Below, piece by piece: positions 34,268-45,752 of a stretch of DNA of 64,000 nt. Each line of letters opens with the position of its first letter. Position 1 is the stretch's first letter. The notes beneath the pieces are model-generated. The model searched no databases. It saw only the letters and a list, made by a program, of their open reading frames with translations, and was not told where the DNA came from. The translations under genes were made by a program, and so were the position numbers. This stretch comes from Tipula vernalis (lineage: Eukaryota; Arthropoda; Insecta; Diptera; Tipulidae): contig OY282559.1 of the NCBI GenBank assembly GCA_958295665.1, positions 256,622,461 to 256,686,460 of the forward strand, given 5' to 3'.

Positions 34268-36060
34268 TCATATTGGATTCAAATACATTATATGGCTATA
34301 CACATAAGCATAATATATATTTATTAGTAATTTCTGAGGTAGTATACGTTTTGATTTTTTTAAAATAAAGATATATGGCGTAATTTTTTTTTTGATAGAG
34401 TCCAAGTGCAGATCCCATTTTAATTTTGCATCTAAAATTAGACCTAAGTATGTACATGATCTGACTCGACCCAGTATTTCTCCGTTATAAGTTAGTGTAT
34501 GTGAAAGTATATCACCTTCTTCCAAATTTCTATTTTCAAAAATCAAGTACTTAGTTTTTTTAACATTTAGTAGCATTAAGTTGTTATTGAACCATACATT
34601 TAACTGATGCAAATCTCTTTGCATATCACAACAAATTCAGTTTCCTTTTATTTAAATAGCTATCAAAAAATTGAATGTGTTCATCAGATATGCCTATTTT
34701 TTTTAATTTCATCAACAACATTTTATGATTCATAGCATCAAATGCTTTGCTTAAATCCAAGAAAAGTACAAATACAAATTTTTTTTTATCAATTCCTATA
34801 CTTAACTGATTTGTAAGGTGCAAACAAGCGGCAGTTGTGTTAGCATTTCTTGTGAACCCAAATTGATTTGGTGATATTACGTTATTAGCTTCAAGAAACT
34901 GCTCTAGTCTTTAATTTATTACATTCTCAAATATTTTTGTCAACGAGTTTGGAATGGAGATTGGTCTGAAATTATTAATTTCTAAGTTTAAACCGCTTTT
35001 GTAAATTGAAAATACTTTGACGCATTTTAAAATTTCAGGAAAACTTCGTTTACTTACACTCGTATTAATAAGCCGAGCCAATATATTTATTAACCTATTA
35101 GAATACCTTATAATAAATTTATTTGATATACCATCGAATCCTGTGGCTGCCTTAGAATTTAAATTTTTAATTACATTCACAATTTCTCCAACAGTAACAT
35201 TTTCCAGACAAAAGTTATGTGTGTTATTATATTAAATATAATCGAAAACTGATATATTTGGAAATCGCATATTTTTAAATAAATTAATAATATTGTTAAT
35301 GAAATATTCATTAAATAAATTGGCATTTTCAGTTTCATTAGTTATAATTTTATCACCGACTTTCAATTCAATATTTTTATTTCGAGGTTGCTTATTTAGT
35401 ACGAACTGATTAAATTTTTTCCATAGAATGAATAGAATAGATGAAAATGAGTAGATAGAAGGTTTATTTAATAATTTTATAAATATTATAAAATTCATAT
35501 TTTTGAGTACAATACTCAGAATTGGAATATCATCTTTTTAATTTGTAAAATTTCTCCCTTAGCCTGATATGTTTAAATATATCATCAGTCATCCACGGTT
35601 TAATAAATCTATTTTTCTGGTTTGATTGTAATTCAGTTGTATTATTTTTTACGAGATTGGTAAGTTCATTCGTCAAAGATTCAAAGTTGACAATACTGTC
35701 AATTCTGTCCCATGAAGAATCTCTATCAATCATATCATAATTAACAACTTGTTTTACTACTTTTCTATTTAACAATTCTGAACTTTTCTCTTTCTTGAAT
35801 CTAAAATTTCTGAAGCTTATGATCTGATATGGAAGTGTCTTCTAAGTAAAACCCATATTCTATAGAGTTAAGATCTGTGTCAATATGGTCAATAACAGTC
35901 GACCCTGTATTACTAACTCTTGTTGCATATTCTATTTCAGTTTTATTCAGTAAAACGTAGCCATGACATGTAACAATCTCTTTATATTTCAGGATATCAT
36001 CATCCGAGTTCATTAAGTTGATGTTGAAATCTCTCTCTAATCCAATTCGAACAAATCTAT
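34268..36060 (-). pseudogene. LINE ORF2: endonuclease end and reverse transcriptase
   Basis: The first readable words are ERDFNINLMNSDDDI and STVIDHIDTDL with SISDHK, the end of an APE-type endonuclease (G-DFN and S-DH motifs). After a linker with a stop and shifts come KAATGFDGISNKFI, NNFRPISIPNSLTKIFENVI and VLFLDLSKAFDAMNHK, the finger and palm motifs of LINE RT with the first catalytic Asp. At 34625 the frame jumps from NKRKLNLL straight to MQRDLHQLNVWFNNN, so about 80 residues with the YADD box are deleted. The thumb follows (CTYLGLILDAKLKWDLHL) and stops at 34268 at the inserted element. Confidence 0.82.
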
Positions 36061-37689
36061 TTTTGTTGTTGTTTAAATATTATATGACAAAACCAATAAT
36101 ATAGTGTATATTTTCTTGACAGGATCTGTGTAAAGAGCGAACGAGGAGGCTTGTATAAATATTTTTGTTTTCTGTTTAAACATTTTTTTTTTATGGATCT
36201 TTATGAACACGAGACGGCAATAGACAATCGGAATTTGTTTTGCTATTAAAAAAAAAAAAAATTTAAAAAAAGGAAAGAAGATTTAGTGAAAGAGGAGAAA
36301 TATGAGGGGTCGAGTTATTTTATTGAATAAAAGTCAGTCAAGTGTGGAGTTTTGGAGATGGCAGTCGATTGCTAATCTCAGTCTTAACGAGTTGTGGTAG
36401 CAAAATATTATCTCACCATTCGCTGAATGGTATTTTTTTTGCAAACCATATCAGTGCAATAAAATAAACATGATCTATAATAAAAAGTTGAATAATTCAA
36501 TTTTTGTTAGGATCGATAACGGTCCATAATTTCTCGTGCGATTATAACCATAAATATGTTCTAGTAATTTGTTTGTTGCAAACAATCAGTGAACCTATGA
36601 TTCGGTTAAACAGTAAAAATAAAAATCTACTAATTCGTATGAATCTTCTGATGATTTAAACTTGTGTACAATCATAAATTACTCAAGTTACTAAAACTAA
36701 TTGTAATTATACAAAACAAAATTTTTGATTAAAATAATAAAAATCTACATAACGAACAATGTGATCTATTTTTGAGTGCTTATGTGGTCCTACGGAGAAA
36801 AAAAATACTACAAACCAATAATAAATTAACAAATTAACTGAATTTTAAAAATCAAATGAAGCGAAATATCTAATAATTAAAATTATAATAATTAAAAATA
36901 GTTAAGGGCAATACCTTAATCTTTACATCTAAATAGTGAACAACATCGTTGTTGGTTGGAGATTTATAGCAGCAACCCCGTCAGTTAACGGGTGTGAACG
37001 AGACCAAGGAGTATCCTGTGTCGGTGGCGAGCAGATCAGTCCGATCTGAGAGAAAGTATTGTTGTTCACGAGATATCTAAAACTGCGACGGATAAAATAA
37101 TAATTATTTGTTTGGTCAAATCAACTGTAAAAGTAAATTTCTATTTTATATTGTAATCATAGTATTTTCTTTTTCTTCTCATTTTATTAACGTAATTTTA
37201 ATATTCATTGATCATTTATATTAATTTAAAAATTTTTGAAAATTTCTGTGCTAAATTTCTAGTAATGTTATAAATTTGTGAGCTAAATTTGACTGATTAG
37301 TTTTCGAATTTTCACTTATTATATTTTCTTTCCATTATATATATATTGTTTTTCATTATACATAAACGTTCTATGTTTCAGTTTCAGCTATTGTGGTGGC
37401 GTGATCATACACATACAAGCTCTCCTTTAATAATTTATCGATTCAGTTATTCGATTATTTTTTCTGCCGAATCATTTTTTTTCCGTTATTGCAAAATTTT
37501 TCTTTTTAGTTTTTCTTACGGTTATTAATTTGCGTATATCTGATCACATTAAATAAACGTTACATTTCCATTCTTTTTGCTTTTCGGTAATAATTCATAA
37601 TAATTCCGCTGTTTATTTTAATAGTGAGTGCTTGTGGTTTTAGTGATTTTTCTGAGTGTTTGTTTTTTTTTGGAATTTCAAAAGAGTGA
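36061..37689. other. Stretch without a recognised gene
   Basis: AT-rich. A GC-richer patch at 36930-37095 contains GTCAGTTAACGGGTGTGAAC and GATCAGTCCGATCTGAGAG, with GTGAACAACA and its complement TTGTTGTTCAC at both ends (36937 and 37060), forming a loose fold-back. No ORF. Confidence 0.4.
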
Positions 37690-38215
37690 TTGAATGTGTT
37701 GTGAGGTAGGGTCCTTGCGGCGGGTCGGTTTTCGGTTGTGTTTCTCACTTCAGCAAGCTGTCGGAGGGAGCAGCACGATATATGTGTTAGTCGTTCCTTA
37801 GAGATGACGGTTCCTATCCCGTAAGGTAATCGAGTGGTCTGTTAGGAAGGCGTCCTTCCATCACTTATTGGCATCGGTGACCGCCGCGACCGGAAAGACA
37901 ATTCCGGTAGGCGGCCCGATGATAAAGGGGCCTTCGCAACAGACTGGTAGGGAATCGAACGTGACAGGACTCTTATCTCGAACGACTGTACCCTAGTTAT
38001 CCTTTGCTTTACCACTTGAAGGCGTGGTACACAATGTTTCGTTTTTCTTTATGTTTGTTTTTATTTAATTCCTTTTCTCATGCGGTTATTCAAGCATGGG
38101 ATTACGTCTGGAAACCCCTACGACACATCGAGAGCTTTAGCCAGCTACTAGACCACACGAGACCTCTGATACCGTGTCTGTTAACGAAATCTTACGGTTT
38201 CGTTACAGTGTAGTA
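37690..38215. other. GC-rich island, possibly a retroelement terminus or leader
   Basis: About 520 bp clearly richer in GC than its neighbours, with ATTGGCATCGGTGACCGCCG, GACCGGAAAGACAATTCCGG and GGTAGGCGGCCCGATG. It ends in a hairpin formed by CTGTTAACGAAA and TTTCGTTACAG (38178-38211). No long ORF. LTRs or 5' leaders of retroelements look like this, but I found no primer site or partner copy. Confidence 0.4.
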
Positions 38216-38813
38216 GAAATATTTAAAATACTTTTATAAAAGGATTAATAATGCATGCCCTTACTACAGAATCATTAAAATGTAACTGAAATGTAAACCC
38301 TATACTCCTCAAATCATATAGAAATTCATGTTTAAAGTTTATTTTAAAATTATTGGATCAATTGTGTGTTTGTGAGAAAAATTGAATTTGGAAGCTGTTG
38401 CGCTTTAGTTATTTGCAGGGCTTATTTTGTACAAGAAACTTATTAAAATGTAAATAACTCATTGTTAATGGGTGTAACGTTTAACAGAAATTAATAATAT
38501 TACAATTTTTTGTAAAATCAACTTTAAAATAATCATTTAAAACCAATTCGAAAAATTACTGCCTTAGTTTAAATTAAAATGAACTGTTTTTAATGACTAG
38601 AAGAGAGATACACATAGATTCATTTTGTTCAAATTCTGTGTACAAAATTTTTTTTCCTGCGTTTTTGACTATAGTAAAAATGTGTCGTTGGTAAATACTC
38701 AATTCAGTTTTTAGCTTCAGTGTTGAGCAATAATTTAGTTAATTAATTTAGAATCTGTAAGATCTAATAAACAATAAAATAATTAAACATAAAACTTATA
38801 AACCTGTACCTAC
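38216..38813. other. Noncoding AT-rich stretch
   Basis: No ORF, repeat or element end was seen. If the exon at 38814-39075 is real, this would be intron. Confidence 0.4.
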
Positions 38814-39075
38814 CAATTCTGGAGATATGTAGAAGAATTGGCAGTTCTCGTTTATAGTAAAATTGGCTTTTTTAAGTTTTAATTTTCTATAGGACACCGT
38901 TGCTTTGAATTTATCATTAGCTAGTTCAATTTCTTCTGGGAATGCTAATGATTTTAAAGTATACAAATCCAGTTGTAAATCAGGCGTATCAATCGAACTA
39001 TGAGGTTTTTCCGTTTCTGAACTGCGTATGTTTGGAATTGGGTCAAACTCCTTTTCAAGCTTTCCGCTTTTCACG
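38814..39075 (-). CDS. Candidate internal exon of an unknown gene
   Basis: A minus-strand frame of 87 codons without a natural ATG lies between a good acceptor (AATCATAG at 39076) and a good donor (TTG/GTAGGT at 38813). It contains KLEKEFDPIPNIRSSE, DLYTLKSLAFPEEIEL and ENCQFFYISPEL, which looks like ordinary protein rather than transposase. I do not recognise it. No neighbouring exon was found within 1 kb, so it may be a lone conserved exon or a relic. Confidence 0.35.
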
Positions 39076-39380
39076 CTATGATTTATTAGTATTATTTGTA
39101 AAAAGCCAGTATTTATCGAATTATATAATAATCCCTAAAAAATATTAAATAATTTTTATTATAATATTTTTTAAACTTTGAACAGGAGCACGTCAAAAAA
39201 TGCGTTGCTCTTTCGTGTTTTAATGTATTAAAGAAAAGAAAAGAAACAAGCATTTCTTATTTTTTCTATTTATTGATTGTAAACAAAGCCGGGTAGCATA
39301 AGTATAAGTGGCACAAGAATAAGCGGCGCATTTTTTAGTAAAAAGTACAAGATCGTCGTATGATAACGGTTAAGAGTAGT
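39076..39380. other. Noncoding sequence left of mariner
   Basis: No gene. Probably includes the decayed 3' end of the mariner element; no terminal inverted repeat could be matched to the right side. Confidence 0.4.
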
Positions 39381-40326
39381 TTATTCAAAGTATTGGCTGT
39401 TATTAGTTATACATTTTCCCATCTTTCTGTAAATGCGTGGATCCCACGCCAAAAAAACTGTTCTTCTTTTGAGGCAAACCAGTTATGGAGCCATTTTCGT
39501 AGAAAGTGAAGTGCTCGTCAGCAAGCCCATCCCCATCGATGCAAATAAGTGATAATCGAATGAAGCAAAGTCTGGCGAGTAAGCCGCATGTGAAAGTATT
39601 TCTCAATTAAGTGCTTCCAACTTTTCCTAGACCGGATTTGCTTCATGTGATGGTGCATTATAATGAAACAAAATCACTTTGTGTTGCCTTTTATCATATT
39701 CTGGTAGTTTTTTGGGCAAAGCTTGATTCAAATTGACCATTTGTTGTTGGTAGCGTTTAGTATTAACGGTTTCACTAGGTTTTAGCAGCTCAAAATAAAT
39801 TCACTCTTCTGATCCCAACAAATATAGAGCATTGTCTTCCGACCGAAGCGATTTAGCATTGCAGTCGATGTCAATGGTTGTCCTGGATCAACCCAAGACA
39901 TTTTGCGCTTTGGAATATCAAAATAGATCCATTTTTCGTCGCAAATCACAATTCGATAGAGAAATGATTTTATTTTGTATCTGGCGAGCAACATTTCACA
40001 AGTGGTAGTTTATGCGGAAACCATTTTCTCAGCTTTTGGATATTCCACATGGCTTTTAAACGTATGGAGGCGTCATTGTCATCCAACAATGCTTGCAATT
40101 CACAGTCTTCAAACTTTTTTGGTGGTCTTTTACGTTCTTCGTTTCTCACGTCAAAATCACCGCTTTTGAGTTTATTAAACCACTCATAGCATTGTGATTT
40201 ACCATGAGCATGTTCACCGTAAGCTTCGACAAACATTCGATGTGATTCTGCACCAGCTTTTTTCAAATGATAACAAAAAATCAATGATGTCTGCAAATCG
40301 TAATATGTAGGCACAAAATTCGACAT
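39381..40326 (-). pseudogene. mariner transposase, dead copy
   Basis: It starts MSNFVPTYYDLQTSLIFC at 40326 and has the helix-turn-helix region with GAESHRMFVEAYGEHAHGKS and NEERKRPPKKFED. A deletion follows LLDDNDASI. In the next frame come CDEKWIYFD (first catalytic Asp) and SWVDPGQP, then ELLKPSETVNTKRYQQQ. The second catalytic Asp is Tyr (HYNAPSHEANP). The third remains in SFDYHLFASMG. It ends with NSQYFE at 39381. Several frameshifts and the lost Asp make it inactive. The D,D34D layout identifies the mariner family. Confidence 0.88.
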
Positions 40327-41639
40327 TTTTAACAGGTAAAAAACATGCGTTATTGTATGAACTTGTATGGTTATGAATTGGATGTTGTTGACGATGTCAA
40401 AAGAAAACAATGGGGCCAATGACGTGGTTAGTCGAAAGGTACATTGACAGATGGCGCCATTAATTGGTAAACTTTGGTTTCATGTACATATGCACATCTG
40501 GTATTTGTATACATGGCTGTAAACTAGAATAGATTAAACTGAAAGAATACAAATGAACTATTTATTAAAATAATTGTGCTTAGTATCTAACTTTCTTGTA
40601 CGGAAAATTAAAAGGCCACTCGTTCTTATGCGCAGTTGCTTAAATAAAGTGCCAAGGGCTATTTCCTATCTTTCTTCTTTTCATTCTTCATAATACAAAA
40701 TCAATGGAAGCTGATTATATTTCTTTTTTACATGAACATTGTAACAGGAGAGTTAAATATTTGACTGCCAAATTTCATTCAGCTAATGATTTAACTGAAG
40801 GACAAATAAAATAAAATTAACTGGCGTTGAATTCGCTTTATGAAAGCAGTCGCAATTTCATCAAAAGAAGAAAAAGAGAACATTTTTTTTACTGGCTGTT
40901 GGCTTTTTATTTAAGGAACTGGGCATTAGGTTATCATTATTCCACACAATACAAATTATTAATAAATCAACTAACTAGCTGCAAGCCGGAAATAACTTCA
41001 CAAGCGCCATTCTCTGCGGAAAATTGCTCGTCATTAGTTGCATTAAAACTAAATTATTCGTAGATATATGAAGCCAAAAAAGGAATCAATTTTCGCCCGT
41101 ATTTGTCTTTAAACCAACCAGTTTCTTTGAAGTCACGACAGACAGATGAGCCTCCTCCATTCTTTATAATAAACTGTTTAATAGACTAAACGAATGCGAA
41201 AAAAATTAATTCGAAAATAAGTGAAAGTAAAACAAACAGTATTCAGATATAATAAAACAATGCTTCTAGTTGCCGCATTCGATCTCTTTAATACACCCTG
41301 TTGGTTAGTTGGATCAGTGTGAACATTTGCTGGTTTGCTTCCAAGGTAGACACATTTTGGGAACCACAGACGTCAAATAAAACATTTGCCATGTTACTGG
41401 AAGCAGTTGAGTTGTAATTTTGGCTGTAAAATAAGTTATAATTATAGATAAGCCCTTTGATTGACATTTTAGCGAAAAGTGCTAGTGCACTACAGTTTTT
41501 AATAAATCAGAAGTCCTATTTCAATAAGCACGCTTTAAAATAGCAATAAACCAATTTAACTATTAAAATATCTTTGCACTGAAGTATACCATACTTTTAA
41601 TATTGATAATTCTAATCTGATATGACATACAATGGGCGA
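40327..41639. other. Stretch without a recognised gene
   Basis: AT-rich; a short ORF (40827-41063) does not look like any family. The first 150 bp, with AGATGGCGCCATTAATTGG, may be the mariner 5' end. Nothing else supported. Confidence 0.4.
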
Positions 41640-41795
41640 TTGCAAATCCCACAACATGTTGGCTTTCAAAATTTACTGATAGAAAAAGAGATATTCGATT
41701 CATTCCCTTGCCAAGAAATTTCCGATAAATCGGAGGCATTCAGAAAAGAACAGTCAACATGTTACTAACAGTTCGCGGACCTAAAAACGCCCAAT
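41640..41795. repeat. Partial copy of the MITE family seen at 59576-59804
   Basis: CAACATGTTGGCTTTCAAAA then TTTACTGAT, followed by GGCATTCAGAAAAGAACAG, CAACATGTTACTAACAGTTC and GCGGACCT, matches in order the left half of the MITE at 59588-59690. The right half is missing. Confidence 0.65.
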
Positions 41796-41819
41796 GACTT
41801 CTCAATTACTATAATGTTT

Positions 41820-43107
41820 TGAAACGAATTCCCTCAGCTTAGCTGAGGCAACCCGCTTCTCGAATTTATTATCACTGGTGGCTACATCCCCTGCGGCTTA
41901 GCTACCTGCAGCTCAGTCTGGTAGGGGTAGCTTGGTCGTGGGTGGTTGGGGTGTACCAGTGGTAATCTTGATTACCGCATCATTTGTTTGGAAAGGGACA
42001 GTGATGACATCATGCCATCAAGGAAGGGAATTGGGGTTAGGACATATAATAATGTAAAAGGACCCAAATTAGTGGTTCATATGCCCTGAATAAGGTCCGC
42101 GCCCGCGGTTGTTTATCGTGTTGCTTAAGGTAACATGACTACCTTAAACTACACATAAATGGAACAGCGATATTTCGGGCAGCAAGCCCACGGGTTAGTA
42201 TGAGACTAGTTTTGGTTAATTAGTTATTGCGACTGTTCGGAGGTGGCTGGTTTGGAAAGGGAGTGCAACGCCTATGGCGTCGAAGCACACGATGCTCCCG
42301 CCTCAATAGAGGCAAACCAACCAAGCTCCTTTCAGTCTAAACGGGTTCTTAAGAACCCAATACTTACCCAGTGTTGTTCTCCACAAAGCAGCCAAAAAAA
42401 AAATACAAAAAAAAAACACAAAATTACTTTGAAATTCTACTTTATTCCAACTGAAAATTGTTTTTTAACTGCTTTTACTTTCCCAACACCCCTTTTGGTT
42501 CCACAAAAAGACTGACCTCTTCAAAAAAAAATGTACATTATTTATACCAATTTTTCTTGTCGATTCGTCATAAAAGTGCATAAAAAATGTCCAACAACGT
42601 GACATGGACAACGTGACATCGCCATCATCAAAATTTATGCACTTCGATGACAACAAAATATATTGGTAAGACGATAGTGGCAATTTTCATAGGTTTTTGT
42701 TGTTGTACCTTTTTTTGTTAAAAACCAAAGTACAAAAACAACAAAAAAAAATACAAAAAAAAAAAATGAAATTCATCAAAACTAAGCGGTAGCTTCGAGT
42801 AACCAAGTTCATTACTCGTGCTACACTTTTGCCTTGAAAATTATTTGTTCTTATCTACATAAAAACAAGGATCGTGTTACATTATTTTTGTATTTACGTT
42901 TATTCAACTACCGTATGAGCATATACAGTAATTGGAGTGACGTAAACACAGAAAGAATGTGGAATCTCGGCATGGTCGTTTAATGAGATAATAACCGATA
43001 TTATTTGTGATATCGTTTTGAGGTTTTACCTCGAAGTGTATGCCGATTTGTCGTTTTGAGAATTATGGTTTGGATTAGTAACGGAATTGTAAATTAATTC
43101 CGTTACA
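41820..43107 (-). repeat. 3' LTR of the gag-only element
   Basis: On the plus strand it begins TGAAACGAATTCCCTC and ends TTAATTCCGTTACA; the ends are imperfect inverted repeats. Compared with the other LTR I noticed one substitution (near 43076) and two 1-base changes in A runs. A 60-80-codon frame inside is repeated in both LTRs and has no family resemblance. Confidence 0.92.
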
Positions 43108-43440
43108 GCGTGGGGAAAACCCAAACCCTGAGATAAAAAGGATTTCATGCCTTATTGATGGGAAGGACGGGTGGAGTTGATCAGCCTTTAAGTAGTCCAA
43201 CGTGGTGAACTAGTCTCAGAGCCGGGCAACTGTATTTTATACAAGAATATCTTTAATTACTAAACCTACATGACTAATGTTGAAAATTGGGACTTGTTTT
43301 ATTATTTTTATTTTTTTTTTACCCCTCTTTTTTTTTATGTTTTTTTTTTCTTCCAATTTTCAACCTAAACTATTACGGTCTTACACTATGGGCCTATCCT
43401 AATAGGGGAAGGTTTTCCTTTTTTTTTTTTTTTTTTTTAT

Positions 43441-43473
<33 letters not shown>

Positions 43474-45101
43474 TCTTATTACCTTTCCCTTATACCTTAA
43501 TGCTATCTAATGGACCTTCTAATTTTTATTTTACGGGTGGCGTTGAGTCAAACCTATTTTACAAGTGTGAGGATTGAGTCAACCTCATTCCCTACCAACT
43601 CATTATGAAAAAAATATTTGTCTTGTAAAATTCAACTTTACATTTACTGTGTCCTTTCTTTTCTAAGTTTTGAATATTACACCTAAAACGGCAAGATCTT
43701 TGTGGTCGCTGAATCATGACGAAATTGGCTGGTCGGTTCTGGATGATAGATTGTAGAGCAACTGTACCGGCTGTTTACCCCCTCCGCCAAGCAACGAATA
43801 AGATCACGACTGAGATGATGACACCGCTGAATCAATCATACTGCATGGATGTGGTGAATATTCAACCAGTTGACTGTAGTTTTCAGACCGTCTCGACCAT
43901 ATTGTGCACTCCTACCTCTAGGTTGTTGGCTTCTAGTTTCATTGACAGTGTGGCATATTTCTCAGATTAAATTGATAAAACGGAAAAACAACATGATCAC
44001 CCAGGCTGCTGTGACGTGCTGGGGTTAATACCCCGGTGTATTTATTCTTTATTTCCAAAGAAACTACTGTGGTCCAAAGTTCAACCACACACTTCCCGGT
44101 AAAGTGAGGTGTTGTAACATATTGTTGCCAATGATGCTCCGGATCTCTAGTTTTTGTTTGGCTGAAAGATATTACTTATGTGTTCAACTAGATCCTTTTG
44201 CGTTCTTATGAAGTGTATCCGCCACTGCTCAGCTGGTCGTAAAATTTCCCCCACAACGGTTTAGCACCTCCTCGGTTATCCTCATCTGATAATACCATCT
44301 TTCTTTGAGATATACTCGTGTTATATCTGAAGTAGGTTGTAGCATTTCATCTTGGAGTATTGTTGTCATCAATGGCATCTTTGATTCGAAACTTAAGTAT
44401 TTATTTACTAGGTGTGTATCGCCCGCAGGATGTCAACTAGTTATAACCTTATTCGAAGTACCCATTAATTGTGCTCAAAATGCGTTTGCTTCAGCTGGAT
44501 TGGAATTAACAGTTCTCGTCTTGTTCTTGTGTGTTCACCTTTACATCGATGTTCGCCTGTCGTATTTCTTCGGACATCCTGGTTAGAGGTTGGTTAGAGT
44601 TCGATGACAGCTAATTCGGCGTGATTAGTTCGTGATCTTATGATTGTTTGGAACCGGAAGTAATACTGTTGTCTCTGCTCTTGTTACTTCCAGGCCACGT
44701 TGGTTGTCATCTTAGCAGGTACACATGAAGTGATTTGGTTTGTATTTCTTCAATCTGCGGATACCCATCTACCAAATAGCACCACACAGATATTATCCCT
44801 ACTTGATTTTCAAAACAAAACAATGGTGAACCAATCCTAGTTAATAAAACCTAATTCATTATTGCCTAACTTATTATTTACATTAGTATCCCTACTCTAT
44901 TTCCTATGTTATGTTATTATTTCTTCGACTCCCTCTCTAAACTTAACTAATTCCTAATACTAATAAACTCTTAATACTAAGTACTGGTGTTTCTTGGTGT
45001 ATGGCGATAAACCAGAAACATACCAGCCTTCATTTTACCTTTACATCACCTAAGTACTAGTGGGTAGGTATTGTAAAAGTAAAATGGTAACCACGAAAAA
45101 T
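43108..45101 (-). other. Internal region without recognisable pol
   Basis: About 2 kb between the second Gag-like ORF and the 3' LTR. It holds long T runs (43290-43490) and short unrelated ORFs. Minus-strand patches such as PLMTTILQDEMLQPTSDI (near 44320-44375) could be vestiges of coding sequence. There is no RT Y-x-DD, protease DSG/DTG or integrase D-D-E motif. No strong polypurine tract precedes the LTR at 43108, which is odd. Confidence 0.6.
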
Positions 45102-45752
45102 TTATATTTTTGCTGAAACCAGTCGCCGATTCGACCTGGCCAGCACCTCATCCTCTAATCGCAAATCCAGAGCACCTAATAGATGATTTACTGGTATTTG
45201 TAATGGCATCACTAGCCATTCAATCAACGCGTGGGTCTCAGCCTTCGTGCGAGCGCAGCTTAGTCTCCTTAACCAGCCCCACGCTCTGTCATCCCTCTGC
45301 CTTTTAATCTTTATTTGAGATTGCTCAACTATGCGGGCGCCGCGGAACCTCTTCAAACAGCCCCACGCCCTTGCTCTGCGCCGCAGCCGAGATTTGTACA
45401 CGCGCTTATCGGAAACGGTCCTAATTTGGCCTCTGTTCTTACCAATGGTCTTAGTAGCCACCTTACACAACGCAAAGTGTTTCTGGTTTACAGCGAAGCA
45501 TGCGCCACCTGATAGCTCGGGTACCGAATGATCCACTTGCAACACATTATTTGTGTTGGCACTCTGTGATGTACTTGCCTCAATGGGATTGACCACTAGC
45601 TCCGCTTGTGCATGATCTTCCTCTTGCACTTCTTCTGCCTTCTTGAACTCTATTTCTTTCAAAAGTTCAACTTCGCCAATTTCCGCTACATTTGATTCTA
45701 TCTCTCCATCTCCCTGATCTTCTTTCTGTTCTGCTGGCTTTTCACATATTAT
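45102..45752 (-). CDS. Second Gag-like ORF, basic nucleocapsid-like
   Basis: The ORF from an ATG at 45662 has 186 codons; the frame is open farther upstream into the end of the first ORF, in the -1 frame (LVIICEKPAEQKEDQGDG). It has an acidic start, a Ser/Thr/Asn linker, and then an Arg-rich region with an imperfect internal repeat: RAWGCLKRFRGARIVEQ and RAWGWLRRLSCARTK. Such basic regions bind RNA in Gag proteins lacking zinc knuckles. It ends at 45102. It may be made by -1 frameshifting from the first ORF or from its own ATG. Confidence 0.5.
   Translation of the reverse strand: MICEKPAEQKEDQGDGEIESNVAEIGEVELLKEIEFKKAEEVQEEDHAQAELVVNPIEASTSQSANTNNVLQVDHSVPELSGGACFAVNQKHFALCKVATKTIGKNRGQIRTVSDKRVYKSRLRRRARAWGCLKRFRGARIVEQSQIKIKRQRDDRAWGWLRRLSCARTKAETHALIEWLVMPLQIPVNHLLGALDLRLEDEVLARSNRRLVSAKI

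Larger units (their letters stand above)
31863..36060 (-). mobile_element. Jockey/CR1-like LINE, 5'-truncated, split by a TIR element
   Basis: The minus-strand ORF2 begins abruptly near 36060 inside the endonuclease and ends at 31863. It is cut by the 1,985-bp element at 32274-34258. The abrupt 5' end is typical of incomplete reverse transcription. A 3' tail is not obvious. Confidence 0.8.

Noticed and set aside
42243..42515. ORF in the LTR starting MAGLERECNAYGV
   Set aside because: Present in both LTRs only because the LTRs are copies; it runs into poly-Lys from an A tract and resembles nothing known.
43287..43577. Phe-rich 96-codon ORF
   Set aside because: It is translated from T runs and is low complexity.
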